Source: Gammaproteobacteria bacterium (GTDB lineage Bacteria > Pseudomonadota > Gammaproteobacteria > Thiohalobacterales > Thiohalobacteraceae). From it: 64,000 bases of DNA. Below the pieces are notes generated by a model. It saw only the letters and a program-made list of their open reading frames with translations, was not told the DNA's origin and did no database searches. The translations under genes and the position numbers were made by a program. Positions 35,457 through 44,497 of this stretch are shown here, in pieces (within the stretch, counting starts at the first letter, position 1; every line of letters begins with the position of its first letter). The stretch spans positions 15,633 to 79,632 of the forward strand of contig JAHJQQ010000043.1 of assembly GCA_018819175.1 (NCBI GenBank), given 5' to 3'.

Positions 35457-36262
35457 TGCCGCTGCAGCAACTGCCCGACCTGACAGCACTCGCGGACCTG
35501 GTACGCATGGCGGCGTGCGAGGAGCTGTTGCCACGCTTCACTCGCGTGACCCAACAGCACAAGGCCGACGGCAGCATCCTTACCGAGGCCGACCTCGCCA
35601 TCGATGCACGCCTGAAATCTTTATTGGCGGAACGCTGGCCGCACATTGCCTTTCTGAGCGAAGAAATGGCGGCCGACACACAAGCACAATTATTACAGAG
35701 CGGTGATCAACTACTCTGGTGTCTCGACCCACTGGACGGCACCAGTAATTTCGCGGCCGGCATTCCGTATTTCGGGGTATCTCTGGCGCTGCTGCATGCC
35801 GGGCAGGTACAACTGGGCGTGATCTACGATCCGATCCGCGATGAATGCTTCACGACCCAGCGCGGCACGGGTACCCGCCTCAATGGTACCCAGCTGCGCA
35901 CCACGCCGATCAGCGTGCCCTTGAACAAAAGCATTGCGCTGATTGATTTCAAACGTCTGTCACCCGGTTTGCGCAACCGACTCATCGAAACGGCGCCTTA
36001 TCATTCGCAACGCAACTTTGGTTCCTGCGCCCTGGAATGGGCCTGGCTTTCCGCCGGACGCGGGCATGTCTATCTGCACGGCGGTCAGAAGCTGTGGGAT
36101 TTCGCTGCGGGGAGTCTGATGCTTGAAGAGGCTGGCGGTATGAGCCTCACATTAACCGGCGAGGCGGTATTCGTGCCGCGCCTGGAGGCACGCTCAGTGG
36201 CGGCGTCGCCGGATCCTGAATTGGCCAAACACTGGTTGAACTGGTTGCAGTCCAACGGCTGA
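35456..36262 (+). CDS. Inositol monophosphatase family protein
   Basis: 268 residues. Metal-binding motifs are in order: SILTEADLAID, FLSEEM (the Glu loop), LWCLDPLDGTSNFAAGIPYFGVSLAL (DPxDGTxNF) and KLWDFAAGSLMLEEAGG (WDxAA). These give a lithium-sensitive-type Mg-dependent phosphatase (SuhB/CysQ superfamily). The substrate is not set by sequence; CysQ-type 3'-phosphoadenosine phosphate and inositol phosphate are both candidates. Coupled to selO by TGATG overlap. Convergent with the PilZ gene, 8 bases apart. Confidence 0.9.
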   Translation: MPLQQLPDLTALADLVRMAACEELLPRFTRVTQQHKADGSILTEADLAIDARLKSLLAERWPHIAFLSEEMAADTQAQLLQSGDQLLWCLDPLDGTSNFAAGIPYFGVSLALLHAGQVQLGVIYDPIRDECFTTQRGTGTRLNGTQLRTTPISVPLNKSIALIDFKRLSPGLRNRLIETAPYHSQRNFGSCALEWAWLSAGRGHVYLHGGQKLWDFAAGSLMLEEAGGMSLTLTGEAVFVPRLEARSVAASPDPELAKHWLNWLQSNG

Positions 36263-36270
36263 CCCAAGGA

Positions 36271-36705
36271 TCAACGGTGTGATACCGCCGTATGGCTGAG
36301 TGCGGGGAAATCCTTGGCGAATTTACGGATCCACTCGCGCGCCGCCTGCTCGCCCGTCAGCACCCGGCCTTCTTGTTCGAACACCTCTTTCTTGTAGTGC
36401 TCGATATGACAGACCTGCTCGACCATGCGGGCCCGGTATTCATCTTCCGCATGCAGGAACTCGACACCGATCAGGAATTCATTTTGTGCACGTCGACACC
36501 AGGTCACCCGACAGGGCGCCTCAAACACCGGCTCGACATAACTAATGCGGACGGTGATAACCGAGTCGGTTGGGATCGGCGCCTGGGCAGCGAATGACAA
36601 GCCTCCACAACTCACATCGACCAGAGTTTGAGTTGCTGCGACGGCTACCGAACCCTGGTGGAATTCGATCGGGATATCAGACGGGTGTCTTATATAACTG
36701 CGCAT
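36271..36705 (-). CDS. PilZ-domain protein
   Basis: About 144 residues. RHPSDIPIEF has the RxxxR-like start (RSYIRHPSDIP) and DVSCGGLSF the (D/N)xSxxG motif of PilZ, which binds cyclic di-GMP. The rest, to VGVEFLHAEDEYRARMVEQ, matches the family. It probably alters motility, surface attachment or an enzyme in response to c-di-GMP; no partner is fused. The start at 36705 has ggagg upstream. The C-terminal 50 residues are a helical extension. Confidence 0.88.
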   Translation of the reverse strand: MRSYIRHPSDIPIEFHQGSVAVAATQTLVDVSCGGLSFAAQAPIPTDSVITVRISYVEPVFEAPCRVTWCRRAQNEFLIGVEFLHAEDEYRARMVEQVCHIEHYKKEVFEQEGRVLTGEQAAREWIRKFAKDFPALSHTAVSHR

Positions 36706-36829
36706 ATCGACATGCCTCCGTCGCGCGCTACATAACCTGGAACTACACCCAACTCCATAGCATATTCCAGGCCACATGCAGATCATCCCGATCTGCGCTT
36801 CCCCCTTCCCTCATTAAACCCACAGCGGG

Positions 36830-37114
36830 TTAGTCTGCAATCCAACCCTGCAAGGCCTCGATAATGCTCTGCGCCTGATCCTTGCTGGAAATATTGAATT
36901 TCGACTTCTGCATATATTCGCCATTGCGCTTTTGATAACGGCGAATGGTAAAGCGATCAGGACCGTAATCCTCTTTCTTCTTGTCCCAGTCTTGGTAGCG
37001 GAAAATAACGGTGGACCACGCCCCTTTGGACAGTATCTTCTTATCCAGTTCCTTAACTACCAGGATCCCTTCTTCTTCATAATTGACGGACAGTTCATTC
37101 ACATCTGAAGCCAT
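36830..37114 (-). CDS. Conserved hypothetical protein
   Basis: 94 residues. It contains LDKKILSKGAWSTVIFRYQDWDKKKEDYGPDRFTIRRYQKRNGEYMQKSKF (split here: GAWSTVIFRYQDW and YGPDRFTIRRYQKRNG). Strand-rich and charged, with a C-terminal helix ending QGWIAD. I remember similar uncharacterised proteins but cannot name a family. The start at 37114 (MASDVNE) is preceded by ggag. Monocistronic by position. Confidence 0.75.
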   Translation of the reverse strand: MASDVNELSVNYEEEGILVVKELDKKILSKGAWSTVIFRYQDWDKKKEDYGPDRFTIRRYQKRNGEYMQKSKFNISSKDQAQSIIEALQGWIAD

Positions 37115-37456
37115 AACCAACACATCTCCAATAGTTTTCTGTAGCGGGATCACCTGGGCCTACTCTGGAGCCTAGCGCCACAGACGTCAAATGCCAGGAG
37201 CTTGAAGGTGACCTCTCAAGGCACTGGACATCCGGGCCGCTAACCTAATCGACTTCTACCATTAACACCCTGAAACCTATAGGCAAATGCAAAATCTGGG
37301 TGGATGTTGGCAGAACGGATGTGACGCACTGCCGATTAATTGGCGCAACTAAGCGATAGGCTCTGCATCATGTGATGATCGGCGTCCCGTCTCCCGCCCA
37401 GCTGCCGTCTAGGCCCAGACTCTGCGGACACCCCGGAATTAACGAGGCAAACGGAT
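37115..37456. other. Intergenic region, no feature recognised
   Basis: About 342 bases between two hypothetical genes. No gene, RNA, repeat or clear promoter was recognised. Confidence 0.5.
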
Positions 37457-38266
37457 ATGCATGCGAAACAATCTCTGCAGCCCCTGCAACCGTCATCCGG
37501 CGGAACAGAACGCCCGTTGGCGACCTCAGCCTTCAAAGGCCAGGCGCGTCTGCGCGAGCTCGAGCACCTGGCCGAAACCGCGCGCAAGGTGCGCGATCAA
37601 GCCGCCTCCGAATTGACGCGTGGCGGCTCGACCCATCATATCGCCCGTGATCGCATTGGCGCCGCCGAACGCATGCTCAAGAAAACCCAGCAGGAGATCG
37701 CCGAGCTTCGCGCCCAGCTTGGGCCTGTGGCGGACCCGGCAGCGGCCCAACCGAAACCCAAGGATTTCGAACTGGCCATGATGCTGGGGCATAGCAAGGC
37801 CACGTTTAACCGCGACGAGACTGGACAAACGGCCTATGAGATTCAGCAGGGCAGTCCCATCCGTAGTGCTAAAAAGACAGCATCGGGGAAACCCGCGATC
37901 GGTGCGGCAAAACAGACCAAGTCCGTATGGCGCACCCTGACCTTTGCCGTGCTCATCAGCCTTGGCGCAGGCCTGGGTGCAACCGGCACCTATGTTGTGG
38001 CCACCACCAGTTCATTGACCGAAGCCAGTCAAATTCTGCGCGATGGTGCCCTGCAACTGGTGAACAGATTACGCACCCTGATCCCAACACTCGCGCTACC
38101 CGCCAGTACCAGCCTTGCGCCGACCACTGCTGTTGTCTCCCCGCTAGATACATCACGGGTTGCTGTAACCGAACCTCGCCGCACTAACGCGCAACAGACC
38201 CAGGAGCTGCAGGCACGGGCAGCGGCAGAGCAGCGTCTGGCCCGGCAGATTGCCGGTCTGAAATAA
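37457..38266 (+). CDS. Hypothetical single-pass membrane protein with coiled-coil domain
   Basis: 269 residues. Residues of about 28-90 are heptad-rich helices (RLRELEHLAETARKV, IGAAERMLKKTQQEIAELRAQ), then a linker, one transmembrane segment at about 160-182 (TLTFAVLISLGAGLGATGTY), and a C-terminal region rich in Gln/Ala (QQTQELQARAAAEQRLARQ). No signal peptide; the N-terminus is probably cytoplasmic. Family unknown. Could be an envelope scaffold or trafficking protein. Confidence 0.6.
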   Translation: MHAKQSLQPLQPSSGGTERPLATSAFKGQARLRELEHLAETARKVRDQAASELTRGGSTHHIARDRIGAAERMLKKTQQEIAELRAQLGPVADPAAAQPKPKDFELAMMLGHSKATFNRDETGQTAYEIQQGSPIRSAKKTASGKPAIGAAKQTKSVWRTLTFAVLISLGAGLGATGTYVVATTSSLTEASQILRDGALQLVNRLRTLIPTLALPASTSLAPTTAVVSPLDTSRVAVTEPRRTNAQQTQELQARAAAEQRLARQIAGLK

Positions 38267-38329
38267 CCAATCAGACTGTTGAAACTCAGCTACTGGTCAG
38301 CTTGTGGCTGGTCTGTCTGGCGCACATCA

Positions 38330-38749
38330 TCAATTAGGTGAGGGCACGTATTCGAACATCTCTGCATGCAGCACCCAGCCTGATTCATCCACTACCACCA
38401 CCGACCATTTACCAGCCTGATCGGCCAAGAGTTGCTTCTTCGAAAAGACCCGCCAGCGCGGACCACCCACCTCGAACGGCACCTCGGCAACCACTTCCCC
38501 CCCATACTCCCAGCGATGGGTTACGGTATGTCCTGACAGCTGCCTGAGTTCCGTAAAAAAATAGACGTCGTGCGGCGTCCCCTCGACACGCACCACAACA
38601 TCGCCGGGCTCGCGATTCTCGATCGCCGTGGTGAATAGCGCGCGCTCGACCCAGCCCGTGGGTTTCTCACCAACGGGAATATCCTCGGCGCTGGCCAGAT
38701 TCGCCGCCAGCGCAAGAGCCAGTCCTGACACCCACTTGGTTAACCGCAT
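38330..38749 (-). CDS. DUF2914 family exported protein
   Basis: 139 residues after start choice. The signal peptide MRLTKWVSGLALALAANLASA is followed by EDIP. The mature part carries the DUF2914 pattern: RALFTTAIENREPGD, YFFTELRQLSGHTVTHRWEYGG, W-V-V-V region KWSVVVVDESGWVL and a Glu-rich end. Of three nearby start codons, ATG at 38749 has gaggag at 7 bases and gives a normal signal peptide. Role unknown; periplasmic. Confidence 0.85.
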   Translation of the reverse strand: MRLTKWVSGLALALAANLASAEDIPVGEKPTGWVERALFTTAIENREPGDVVVRVEGTPHDVYFFTELRQLSGHTVTHRWEYGGEVVAEVPFEVGGPRWRVFSKKQLLADQAGKWSVVVVDESGWVLHAEMFEYVPSPN

Positions 38750-39051
38750 GCCCATGCTCCTCAGCAACCCAGACTACCTTCAGCATACCCGACCAGCTGC
38801 GCCAATCACCGCGCCTGGCATCACACTTCCCTGAAACATATTTACCAGTACAGAATCGGTTATTCCAAACATCATGCAACGAGATAACCCAATCACAATA
38901 CACTTATAGTTGTTATTGTAATTCATTGACCATTGTCGCGTTGCCCTGCCTACCCTGCTAAACTCACCCACAGTCGCACATGCCGTACAACGCTGACATG
39001 CGCGTTCCGAGTATCCGTTCCCCAGACTAGAAAACAATTGAGGTGGTATGT
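38750..39051. other. Intergenic region upstream of dsrC
   Basis: About 302 bases shared by the divergent DUF2914 gene and dsrC. A TTGACC at 38926-38931 may be a -35 element, but no clear -10 at normal spacing was found. AT-rich near 38895-38925. A gaggtgg ribosome binding site precedes dsrC. Confidence 0.4.
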
Positions 39052-39354
39052 ATGAGTGCACAACTGTCTGTCCAGGTCGATGGTGAAGGCTTCCTGATCA
39101 ACCGCGACGATTGGTCTGAAGAGGTTGCCCGTGAATTGGCCCAGGCCGATGGTATGGAGATCTCCGACGAAATCATGAAATACATCCTGGAAGCGCGCCA
39201 GATGTATGAGGACGACGGCGTGGTACCGCCGATCCGCAAGTTCTCCAAGGCCATGGGCGTCGATAGCAAACATCTTTACGATGTTTTCATGAAAGGCCCG
39301 ATGAAGATCATTTGCAAACTCGGCGGCCTGCCCAAACCGACCGGTTGCGTCTGA
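39052..39354 (+). CDS. dsrC: DsrC/TusE-family sulfur carrier protein with both C-terminal cysteines
   Basis: 100 residues. The family core is clear: VDGEGFLINRDDWSEEVARELAQADG, then a long helical part and IRKFSKAMGVDSKHLYDVF. The C-terminal arm ICKLGGLPKPTGCV has Cys88 and penultimate Cys99 separated by 10 residues, the two-cysteine arrangement of true DsrC, not only the last Cys of TusE. DsrC carries sulfur as a trisulfide or persulfide in sulfite reduction or oxidation. No dsrAB, tusBCD or soeABC is nearby, so the partner is elsewhere. A terminator follows 19 bases after the stop. Confidence 0.9.
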   Translation: MSAQLSVQVDGEGFLINRDDWSEEVARELAQADGMEISDEIMKYILEARQMYEDDGVVPPIRKFSKAMGVDSKHLYDVFMKGPMKIICKLGGLPKPTGCV

Positions 39355-39373
39355 AGCCTCAACGCTCGACGAC

Positions 39374-39401
39374 AAAACGCCGGCTCTGATGCCGGCGTTT
39401 T
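39374..39401. terminator. Terminator between dsrC and zapE
   Basis: Perfect 10-bp stem aaaacgccgg / ccggcgtttt with an 8-base loop, ending one base before the zapE stop. Works in either direction. Confidence 0.9.
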
Positions 39402-39402
39402 G

Positions 39403-40494
39403 CTATCTGACGAAGCGATGCGGCTTGGTCAGATAGCGGTGACTGCCCATTTCCACCAAACGGCTCACTGTGCGCTGAAACGCAAACTGCAAATAACGCC
39501 CGGCATACAGGTTTTCCGGGCTGTCCTGCGCCGTCGCCACCAACTTCACATTGTGATCATAGAGCGCATCAATAAGGTGCATGAAGCGCTTGGCTGCATC
39601 GTCCTTACCCTCGTCCATCCGCGGAATACCACTCAACAGCACCGTGTGATAGGTCTGCGCTATTTCCAGATAATCGCGCGCCCATAGCGGCGCTTCGCAC
39701 AGATCCGCAAACCGGAACCAGGCCACATCATCGGCACTGGCGACCAATGGAATCCGATGCTGATTCAACACCAGCGCCTCTCCATAGCTGATCTGCGTCG
39801 GCGCCAACTGCTGCAGATGCGACTCCAACATCGCCTGCGCCTCATCACCTTCCAACTGATGATAGGTACCGCTGCGGTCCAGCAACTCACAACGAAAATC
39901 GATGGGCGATTCCAGATGCAGAATCAGGGTATGCGCCTTAATCAGATCGATGGCATAGAGAAAGCGATCCCGCTGCAGACCTTCCAGATAAAGATCGTCC
40001 GGGATGATATTGGAAGTTGCGACCAGGGTAATGCCCTGTTCAAACATGGCGTGTAGCAGACCGGCGAGAAGCATGGCATCGGCGATATCGTGGACATGGA
40101 ATTCGTCCAGACAGAGCACACGCAGCTGCTGCGCCATACGCTTGCCGATGATCTTCAGCGGATTAGGCGTCTTGGGTAATGTCTTGAGCTGTTCGTGGAT
40201 CTCTTGCATGAAACGGTGAAAATGCACGCGCCGTTTATGCGGGAACGGTAAGCTGTCAAAGAAGCTATCGACCAGATAGGTCTTGCCTCGCCCCGGCCCA
40301 CTCCAGAGATAAACACCGCGAGCCGGGCGGCCCGGTTTGCGTAACAGCCGTGCCCACCATCCTGTCGCAGGCACCGGCGCCGCAACCAACACTTCAAAGA
40401 GTTGCTGCAGTACTTCGACAACCTGTGCCTGGGCCGGATCGGCACGCATCACACCGCGGTCAATATCTGCCAGATAGCGGGTGCGCGGGTCCAC
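39403..40494 (-). CDS. zapE: Cell division ATPase ZapE (AFG1-like)
   Basis: 363 residues of the AFG1/ZapE AAA+-like ATPases. GVYLWSGPGRGKTYLVDSFFDSLP is the Walker A box; RVLCLDEFHVHDIADAMLLAGLL carries Walker B; later LVATSNIIPDDLYLEGLQRDRF contains the sensor 1 region. In E. coli it acts at the Z ring under low oxygen or stress. The predicted start at 40494 is GTG, with aggtt upstream. Convergent with dsrC at a strong shared terminator. Confidence 0.93.
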   Translation of the reverse strand: MDPRTRYLADIDRGVMRADPAQAQVVEVLQQLFEVLVAAPVPATGWWARLLRKPGRPARGVYLWSGPGRGKTYLVDSFFDSLPFPHKRRVHFHRFMQEIHEQLKTLPKTPNPLKIIGKRMAQQLRVLCLDEFHVHDIADAMLLAGLLHAMFEQGITLVATSNIIPDDLYLEGLQRDRFLYAIDLIKAHTLILHLESPIDFRCELLDRSGTYHQLEGDEAQAMLESHLQQLAPTQISYGEALVLNQHRIPLVASADDVAWFRFADLCEAPLWARDYLEIAQTYHTVLLSGIPRMDEGKDDAAKRFMHLIDALYDHNVKLVATAQDSPENLYAGRYLQFAFQRTVSRLVEMGSHRYLTKPHRFVR

Positions 40495-40640
40495 TATGAA
40501 CCTATCTCAACATTGCAGATCGGCCGTTCAGGCAAGGCGTGAGCCCTGCGAGAAGCGGAGTTTATACGAATAAATGAGCATCGGAGCAGGGTCCGCAACG
40601 CCACATAAGAGGCCTGGATGCCTTTTGAGATTGGTTCATA

Positions 40641-41108
40641 TCAATTCAGGTCGCGCACCAGTTCCAGCACAGCAGCGGCATGCCCTTTGGCATTGACACC
40701 ATACAGCGCATGCCGGACGACACCCGCGGTATCGATGATGAAAGTGGAGCGCACGATACCCAACCGTTTCACACCGTCTTTCTCTTTCTCCTGCCAGACG
40801 CCGTAATCCTCGCAAGCCTCACCATCGACGTCCGCCAGCAGTTGCACAGCCAGCCCATGCTTGTCCCGGAACGCCGCATGACTGCCGCAGTCGTCGCGGC
40901 TGACGCCGAGCACAATACAGTTCGCCTGCTCGAATTCATCGGCAAGATTAGTGAAATCCAGCGCCTCCAGCGTGCATCCGGAGGTATCGTCTTTGGGATA
41001 GAAATACAGCACAACATGATGTTTACCACGGTGTGCCTTGAGAGTGACATTGCGCATATCGGCATCAGGCAGCGCAAAATCCGGTGCGACTTGACCGGCT
41101 TGTAACAT
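40641..41108 (-). CDS. bcp: Peroxiredoxin (Bcp/PrxQ type)
   Basis: 155 residues. VAPDFALPDADMRNVTLKAHRGKHHVVLYFYPKDDTSGCT has the peroxidatic Cys in DDTSGCTLEALDF. The resolving Cys usually found five residues later in Bcp is not present, so a 1-Cys-type or other pairing is likely. It reduces hydroperoxides. The start at 41108 (MLQAGQVAPDF) has ggagg upstream. DUF502 protein gene lies 62 bases upstream on the same strand; they may be cotranscribed. Confidence 0.92.
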   Translation of the reverse strand: MLQAGQVAPDFALPDADMRNVTLKAHRGKHHVVLYFYPKDDTSGCTLEALDFTNLADEFEQANCIVLGVSRDDCGSHAAFRDKHGLAVQLLADVDGEACEDYGVWQEKEKDGVKRLGIVRSTFIIDTAGVVRHALYGVNAKGHAAAVLELVRDLN

Positions 41109-41170
41109 GAGGAAGCCTCCACAATGATTGCCTGCGCGGAACAATCTCGTCCGGCGCTATAGTATGGCGA

Positions 41171-41875
41171 TTATAAGTCCGCATCCTTGGCGGCGGAACC
41201 CGCCTGTGATTTCGCTCGAGTAAAACGGAAACTCTTCGGCGATGTCGTGCCACCGGAAATAATAAAACTCATTGCCTCATCCATGCTCCATGTGGTTTCC
41301 ATCAGACGATCCACAGGTACGATCTCCAGATAACCCGAGGTCGGATTTGGTGTGGTTGGCACATACACCGCCGCCATATCACGACCGCTGCTCTCTTCGC
41401 GGAAGGTCTTCATTACAAACCCGACGGCCTGCATATCCGGATGGGGGAAATCGATCAGCACCACGCGATGCACACCATCCGGCTTCTGCTCAATCACCGC
41501 CATCAATTGCTTGACCGAACCATAAACCTTTTTCACCATCGGGATACGGTTAATAATCCCATCCACGAGCAGCAGCAGACGTCTTCCCACGACCTGAGTG
41601 ACCAACCAGCCCAGCAGGCACAGGGAAATCAACACAATCAACACACCCAGAACCGACTGGAAGCCGGTATCCAGTAACCACTCGGCCGCACCCGGCCAAC
41701 CCGGACGCAGCGCACGGGCCAAAATCGCGATCCAGGGACGACCGAGCTGCGCCAACTGACTGAGCAAAAAATCGAACACCAGCCAGGTGATCCAGATCGG
41801 TATGGCCGTGAGCACCCCCGCCAGGAGGTAGCGCTGTACCCGCGCTATGAATGTGCCCTTGTTTTCAGTTTGCAT
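41171..41875 (-). CDS. DUF502 family membrane protein
   Basis: About 234 residues. Two hydrophobic segments ([21 protein letters not shown] and [19 protein letters not shown]) at the N-terminal half are followed by [30 protein letters not shown], the DUF502 core, and a soluble C-terminal domain with [17 protein letters not shown]. Function unknown, conserved in proteobacteria and plants. The start at 41875 (MQTENKGT) is one of two close Met codons. Divergent from trhO with 65 bases between. Confidence 0.9.
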   Translation of the reverse strand: MQTENKGTFIARVQRYLLAGVLTAIPIWITWLVFDFLLSQLAQLGRPWIAILARALRPGWPGAAEWLLDTGFQSVLGVLIVLISLCLLGWLVTQVVGRRLLLLVDGIINRIPMVKKVYGSVKQLMAVIEQKPDGVHRVVLIDFPHPDMQAVGFVMKTFREESSGRDMAAVYVPTTPNPTSGYLEIVPVDRLMETTWSMDEAMSFIISGGTTSPKSFRFTRAKSQAGSAAKDADL

Positions 41876-41940
41876 CACAACCCTCAAATCGCCGGTCTGA
41901 CCGCGTTATACTCCCTGAGCAGAGAACTTGGCCAGGAAAG

Positions 41941-42789
41941 ATGTCCGTGAGCAACACCAACATTATTGTCGCCGCACTCTATAAATTCGTCCAACTCCCG
42001 GACTGCGCCAAGCTGCGCGACAGCTTACAGACGCATTGCGAACAACTGCAGATCAAGGGCACGCTGCTGCTCGCCCCGGAGGGCATCAATGGCACTGTGG
42101 CAGGCAGTCGTGTCAACATCGATGCTCTACTGAAACACTTACGCAGTGATTCACGACTGGCCGATCTGGAGCATAAGGAATCTTCCGCCGAGCATATGCC
42201 GTTTGGTCGCATGAAGGTACGCATCAAACGTGAAATCGTCACGCTTGGCCGTCCGGAAGCAGACCCAAGCCGTCAGGTTGGCACCTATGTCGAACCGGCC
42301 GACTGGAACCGGCTGATCCAGGATCCTGAAGTTCTGGTCGTCGATACTCGCAACGATTACGAATTTGCCATAGGCAGCTTCGCCGGCGCCATCGACCCGG
42401 GCACGCGCAGCTTCCGTGAATTCCCGGACTTCGTGAATAACCGCCTTGCCGATGCACGCACGCGCAAAATCGCTACGTTCTGCACCGGCGGTATCCGCTG
42501 CGAAAAGGCCACCGCCTTTCTACTCGAACAGGGTTTTGAGGAGGTCTATCACCTCAAGGGCGGTATTCTGAAATACCTGGAACAGATAAAACCGGAAGAT
42601 AGCCTATGGCGGGGCGACTGTTTCGTGTTCGATGAGCGCGTAAGTATCGGACATGGATTGCAGCAGGGTAGCGCTGTGCTCTGCGCCACCTGCGGCTGGG
42701 CGGTCAGCGCAGATGATCGCGCCTCCGCGCAGTATCTCGCTGGCGAATATTGCCCGCACTGCCACGCGCAGAACCGGAAAACAGCCTAA
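41941..42789 (+). CDS. trhO: tRNA uridine(34) hydroxylase TrhO (rhodanese-related)
   Basis: 282 residues. It contains the N-terminal YceA domain ([26 protein letters not shown]), [15 protein letters not shown] strand ([11 protein letters not shown]), [20 protein letters not shown], and the rhodanese loop with catalytic Cys in [16 protein letters not shown]-terminal CATCGW and CPHC pair gives extra cysteines. TrhO hydroxylates U34 of tRNAs with O2 to form ho5U. The start at 41941 (MSVSNTNI) has caggaaag upstream. Its 3' end overlaps the convergent hypothetical gene by 4 bases. Confidence 0.95.
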   Translation: MSVSNTNIIVAALYKFVQLPDCAKLRDSLQTHCEQLQIKGTLLLAPEGINGTVAGSRVNIDALLKHLRSDSRLADLEHKESSAEHMPFGRMKVRIKREIVTLGRPEADPSRQVGTYVEPADWNRLIQDPEVLVVDTRNDYEFAIGSFAGAIDPGTRSFREFPDFVNNRLADARTRKIATFCTGGIRCEKATAFLLEQGFEEVYHLKGGILKYLEQIKPEDSLWRGDCFVFDERVSIGHGLQQGSAVLCATCGWAVSADDRASAQYLAGEYCPHCHAQNRKTA

Positions 42790-43103
42790 TCCGCACGCTT
42801 TGGCGACAACACCTCATATGTCTCCCGTTCGCCCACCTCCTGACCGTGCAGATAGGCGCGTCCCCAGCTCAATAACTCACAACCCGCCAACAGATCGGGG
42901 GCATCTGCCTGCGCCCGGCCGGAGAGCAGCGCGGCATATCCCAGCGCATCCATAGCTCCGATCATGCCGTTGGCATAACCCCGGTTGTACCAAAGCTGTT
43001 CCTGTTCAGGCTGTTCGAAGAAACCTTCCGTTTCTGCCTGAAGACGCTCAATCAGCGCCAATAAACGTTCCAGCCTGACCTCAGCGGATGATGGGTTCTG
43101 CAT
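42786..43103 (-). CDS. Conserved hypothetical protein
   Basis: 105 residues, helical. A conserved-looking core is [24 protein letters not shown], followed by a strand region ending [10 protein letters not shown]. No signal peptide or cysteine motif (one Cys). Family unknown. It overlaps trhO by 4 bases in convergent orientation and is head-to-head with xthA. Confidence 0.7.
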   Translation of the reverse strand: MQNPSSAEVRLERLLALIERLQAETEGFFEQPEQEQLWYNRGYANGMIGAMDALGYAALLSGRAQADAPDLLAGCELLSWGRAYLHGQEVGERETYEVLSPKRAD

Positions 43104-43219
43104 GCGATTCCCGGCATAATATGTCTGTCAGCAGTTTACCCGATGATCAGCGTCTGCACCCAAACAGTCTTCTTGCTGGTCCGCTACACTAGCCGCGTTC
43201 ACCGCCACAGGCACCAAAA

Positions 43220-44035
43220 ATGAAAATTGTTTCCTTCAACACCAACGGCATTCGCGCCCGCCCGCATCAGCTGCAAAGCCTGGTCGAACGCTATGCACCC
43301 GACATCATCGGCATTCAGGAATCCAAGGTGCAGGATATCGAATTCCCGCGCGCCGACATCGAAGCCCTGGGTTATCAAGCCTATTTTCACGGCCAGAAAG
43401 GTCATTATGGTGTTGCGTTGCTGACACGAGTGCCGGCAGAATCCGTCATCAAGGGCCTGCCGGGCGACGGCGAAGATGCACAACGGCGCCTGATCACCGC
43501 GCGTTTTCCGCTCGCGGAGGGGAAGCACCTGACCGTGATCAACGGTTATTTCCCGCAGGGTGACAGCCGCGACCATGAAACCAAATTTCCCGCAAAACGG
43601 AAGTTCTACGCTGATCTGCAAACATTGCTGGAACGTGACTATTCGCCCCAGGATCTGCTGGTGGTGATGGGCGACATGAATATCGCGCCACAGGATGTTG
43701 ATATCGGCATCGGTGAGGACAATGCCAAGCGCTGGCTCAAAACCGGCAAATGCAGTTTCTTACCGGAAGAACGCGACTGGTATCAGCGCCTGTTGGATTG
43801 GGGACTGGCGGATAGCTATCGTGCCTGTCACGCGGAGCGTGATGACCTGTTCAGCTGGTTCGATTACCGCAGCCGCGGTTTCGAGGCCGAGCCGAAGCGC
43901 GGCCTGCGCATCGACCATATCCTGGCCACAGCACCGCTGCTGTCACAGTGCCGCGATGCCGGCATCGCCTATGATATCCGCGGCATGGAGCGCCCTTCGG
44001 ACCATTGTCCGATCTGGGCTGATTTCGCTGTTTGA
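43220..44035 (+). CDS. xthA: Exodeoxyribonuclease III (AP endonuclease)
   Basis: 271 residues. The EEP-fold motifs: KIVSFNTNGIRAR at the start, IIGIQESKVQD with the catalytic Glu, GDMNIAPQDVDIG (the Asp-Met-Asn box), FSWFDYRSRGFEAEPKRGLRIDHILAT, and SDHCPIWADF at the end with the catalytic Asp-His. It cuts at abasic sites and trims 3' ends in base excision repair. A clear family member at normal length, monocistronic. Confidence 0.95.
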   Translation: MKIVSFNTNGIRARPHQLQSLVERYAPDIIGIQESKVQDIEFPRADIEALGYQAYFHGQKGHYGVALLTRVPAESVIKGLPGDGEDAQRRLITARFPLAEGKHLTVINGYFPQGDSRDHETKFPAKRKFYADLQTLLERDYSPQDLLVVMGDMNIAPQDVDIGIGEDNAKRWLKTGKCSFLPEERDWYQRLLDWGLADSYRACHAERDDLFSWFDYRSRGFEAEPKRGLRIDHILATAPLLSQCRDAGIAYDIRGMERPSDHCPIWADFAV

Positions 44036-44089
44036 GTATCCAAGATCTGCGAGCAGATTCATAAGTACTTAGGGAAACTCTGAATAATT

Positions 44090-44218
44090 CGTCATTGCGG
44101 CGCAGGCCGGACAAAAGCACGGAGCGCGTTGGACGCCGGCCAAGCGGCCCGTAGGGCGAGCGAGGCGAGTAATCCAGTGCCTCGAATCACATGGATTCCG
44201 GCCTGCGCCGGAAGGACG
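44090..44218. repeat. Long interspersed repeat with inverted ends
   Basis: Ends cgtcattgcggcgcaggccgg (44090-44110) and ccggcctgcgccggaaggac (44198-44218) are near-perfect reverse complements across 87 bases. This ccggcc...cattc type is related to the shorter palindrome at 52851. It may be a non-autonomous mobile element. Confidence 0.7.
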
Positions 44219-44497
44219 GTTTAGTAATAAATCAGAGGTCCTTAGAGCACCTTGCGGCCTAGGCAGAACAACCCCAGCGTAGATTTCTTCCGTCCATGAT
44301 GGGGGGTGAAATGCGACGTAACTCGTCGATTTAGCCAATACACTGGCCATGCATCCCATACATGGCCCTGCCCGGTTAAGCCGCAGGAGTTGCAACCACA
44401 GGGTATCTGGCACAATCTTGGCTTGTATGGTTTCTGTGAAACAGTACACGGTCGCCTGTAGGTTGCTGACCTATCGTAGGTAGCCAAGGGGGAACAT
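44219..44497. other. Intergenic region upstream of the YbaK-HDOD gene
   Basis: About 280 bases with no recognised gene. A candidate sigma-54 site is listed separately. The rest shows no recognised motif apart from ccaaggggg before the start codon. Confidence 0.5.
44408..44423 (+). promoter_or_regulatory. Candidate sigma-54 promoter for the YbaK-HDOD gene
   Basis: TGGCACAATCTTGGCT: TGGCAC, then 5 bases, then TGGC, with the GG-N10-GC spacing of -24/-12 elements (consensus TTGC in the second block). It is 75 bases before the start codon. Confidence 0.45.
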
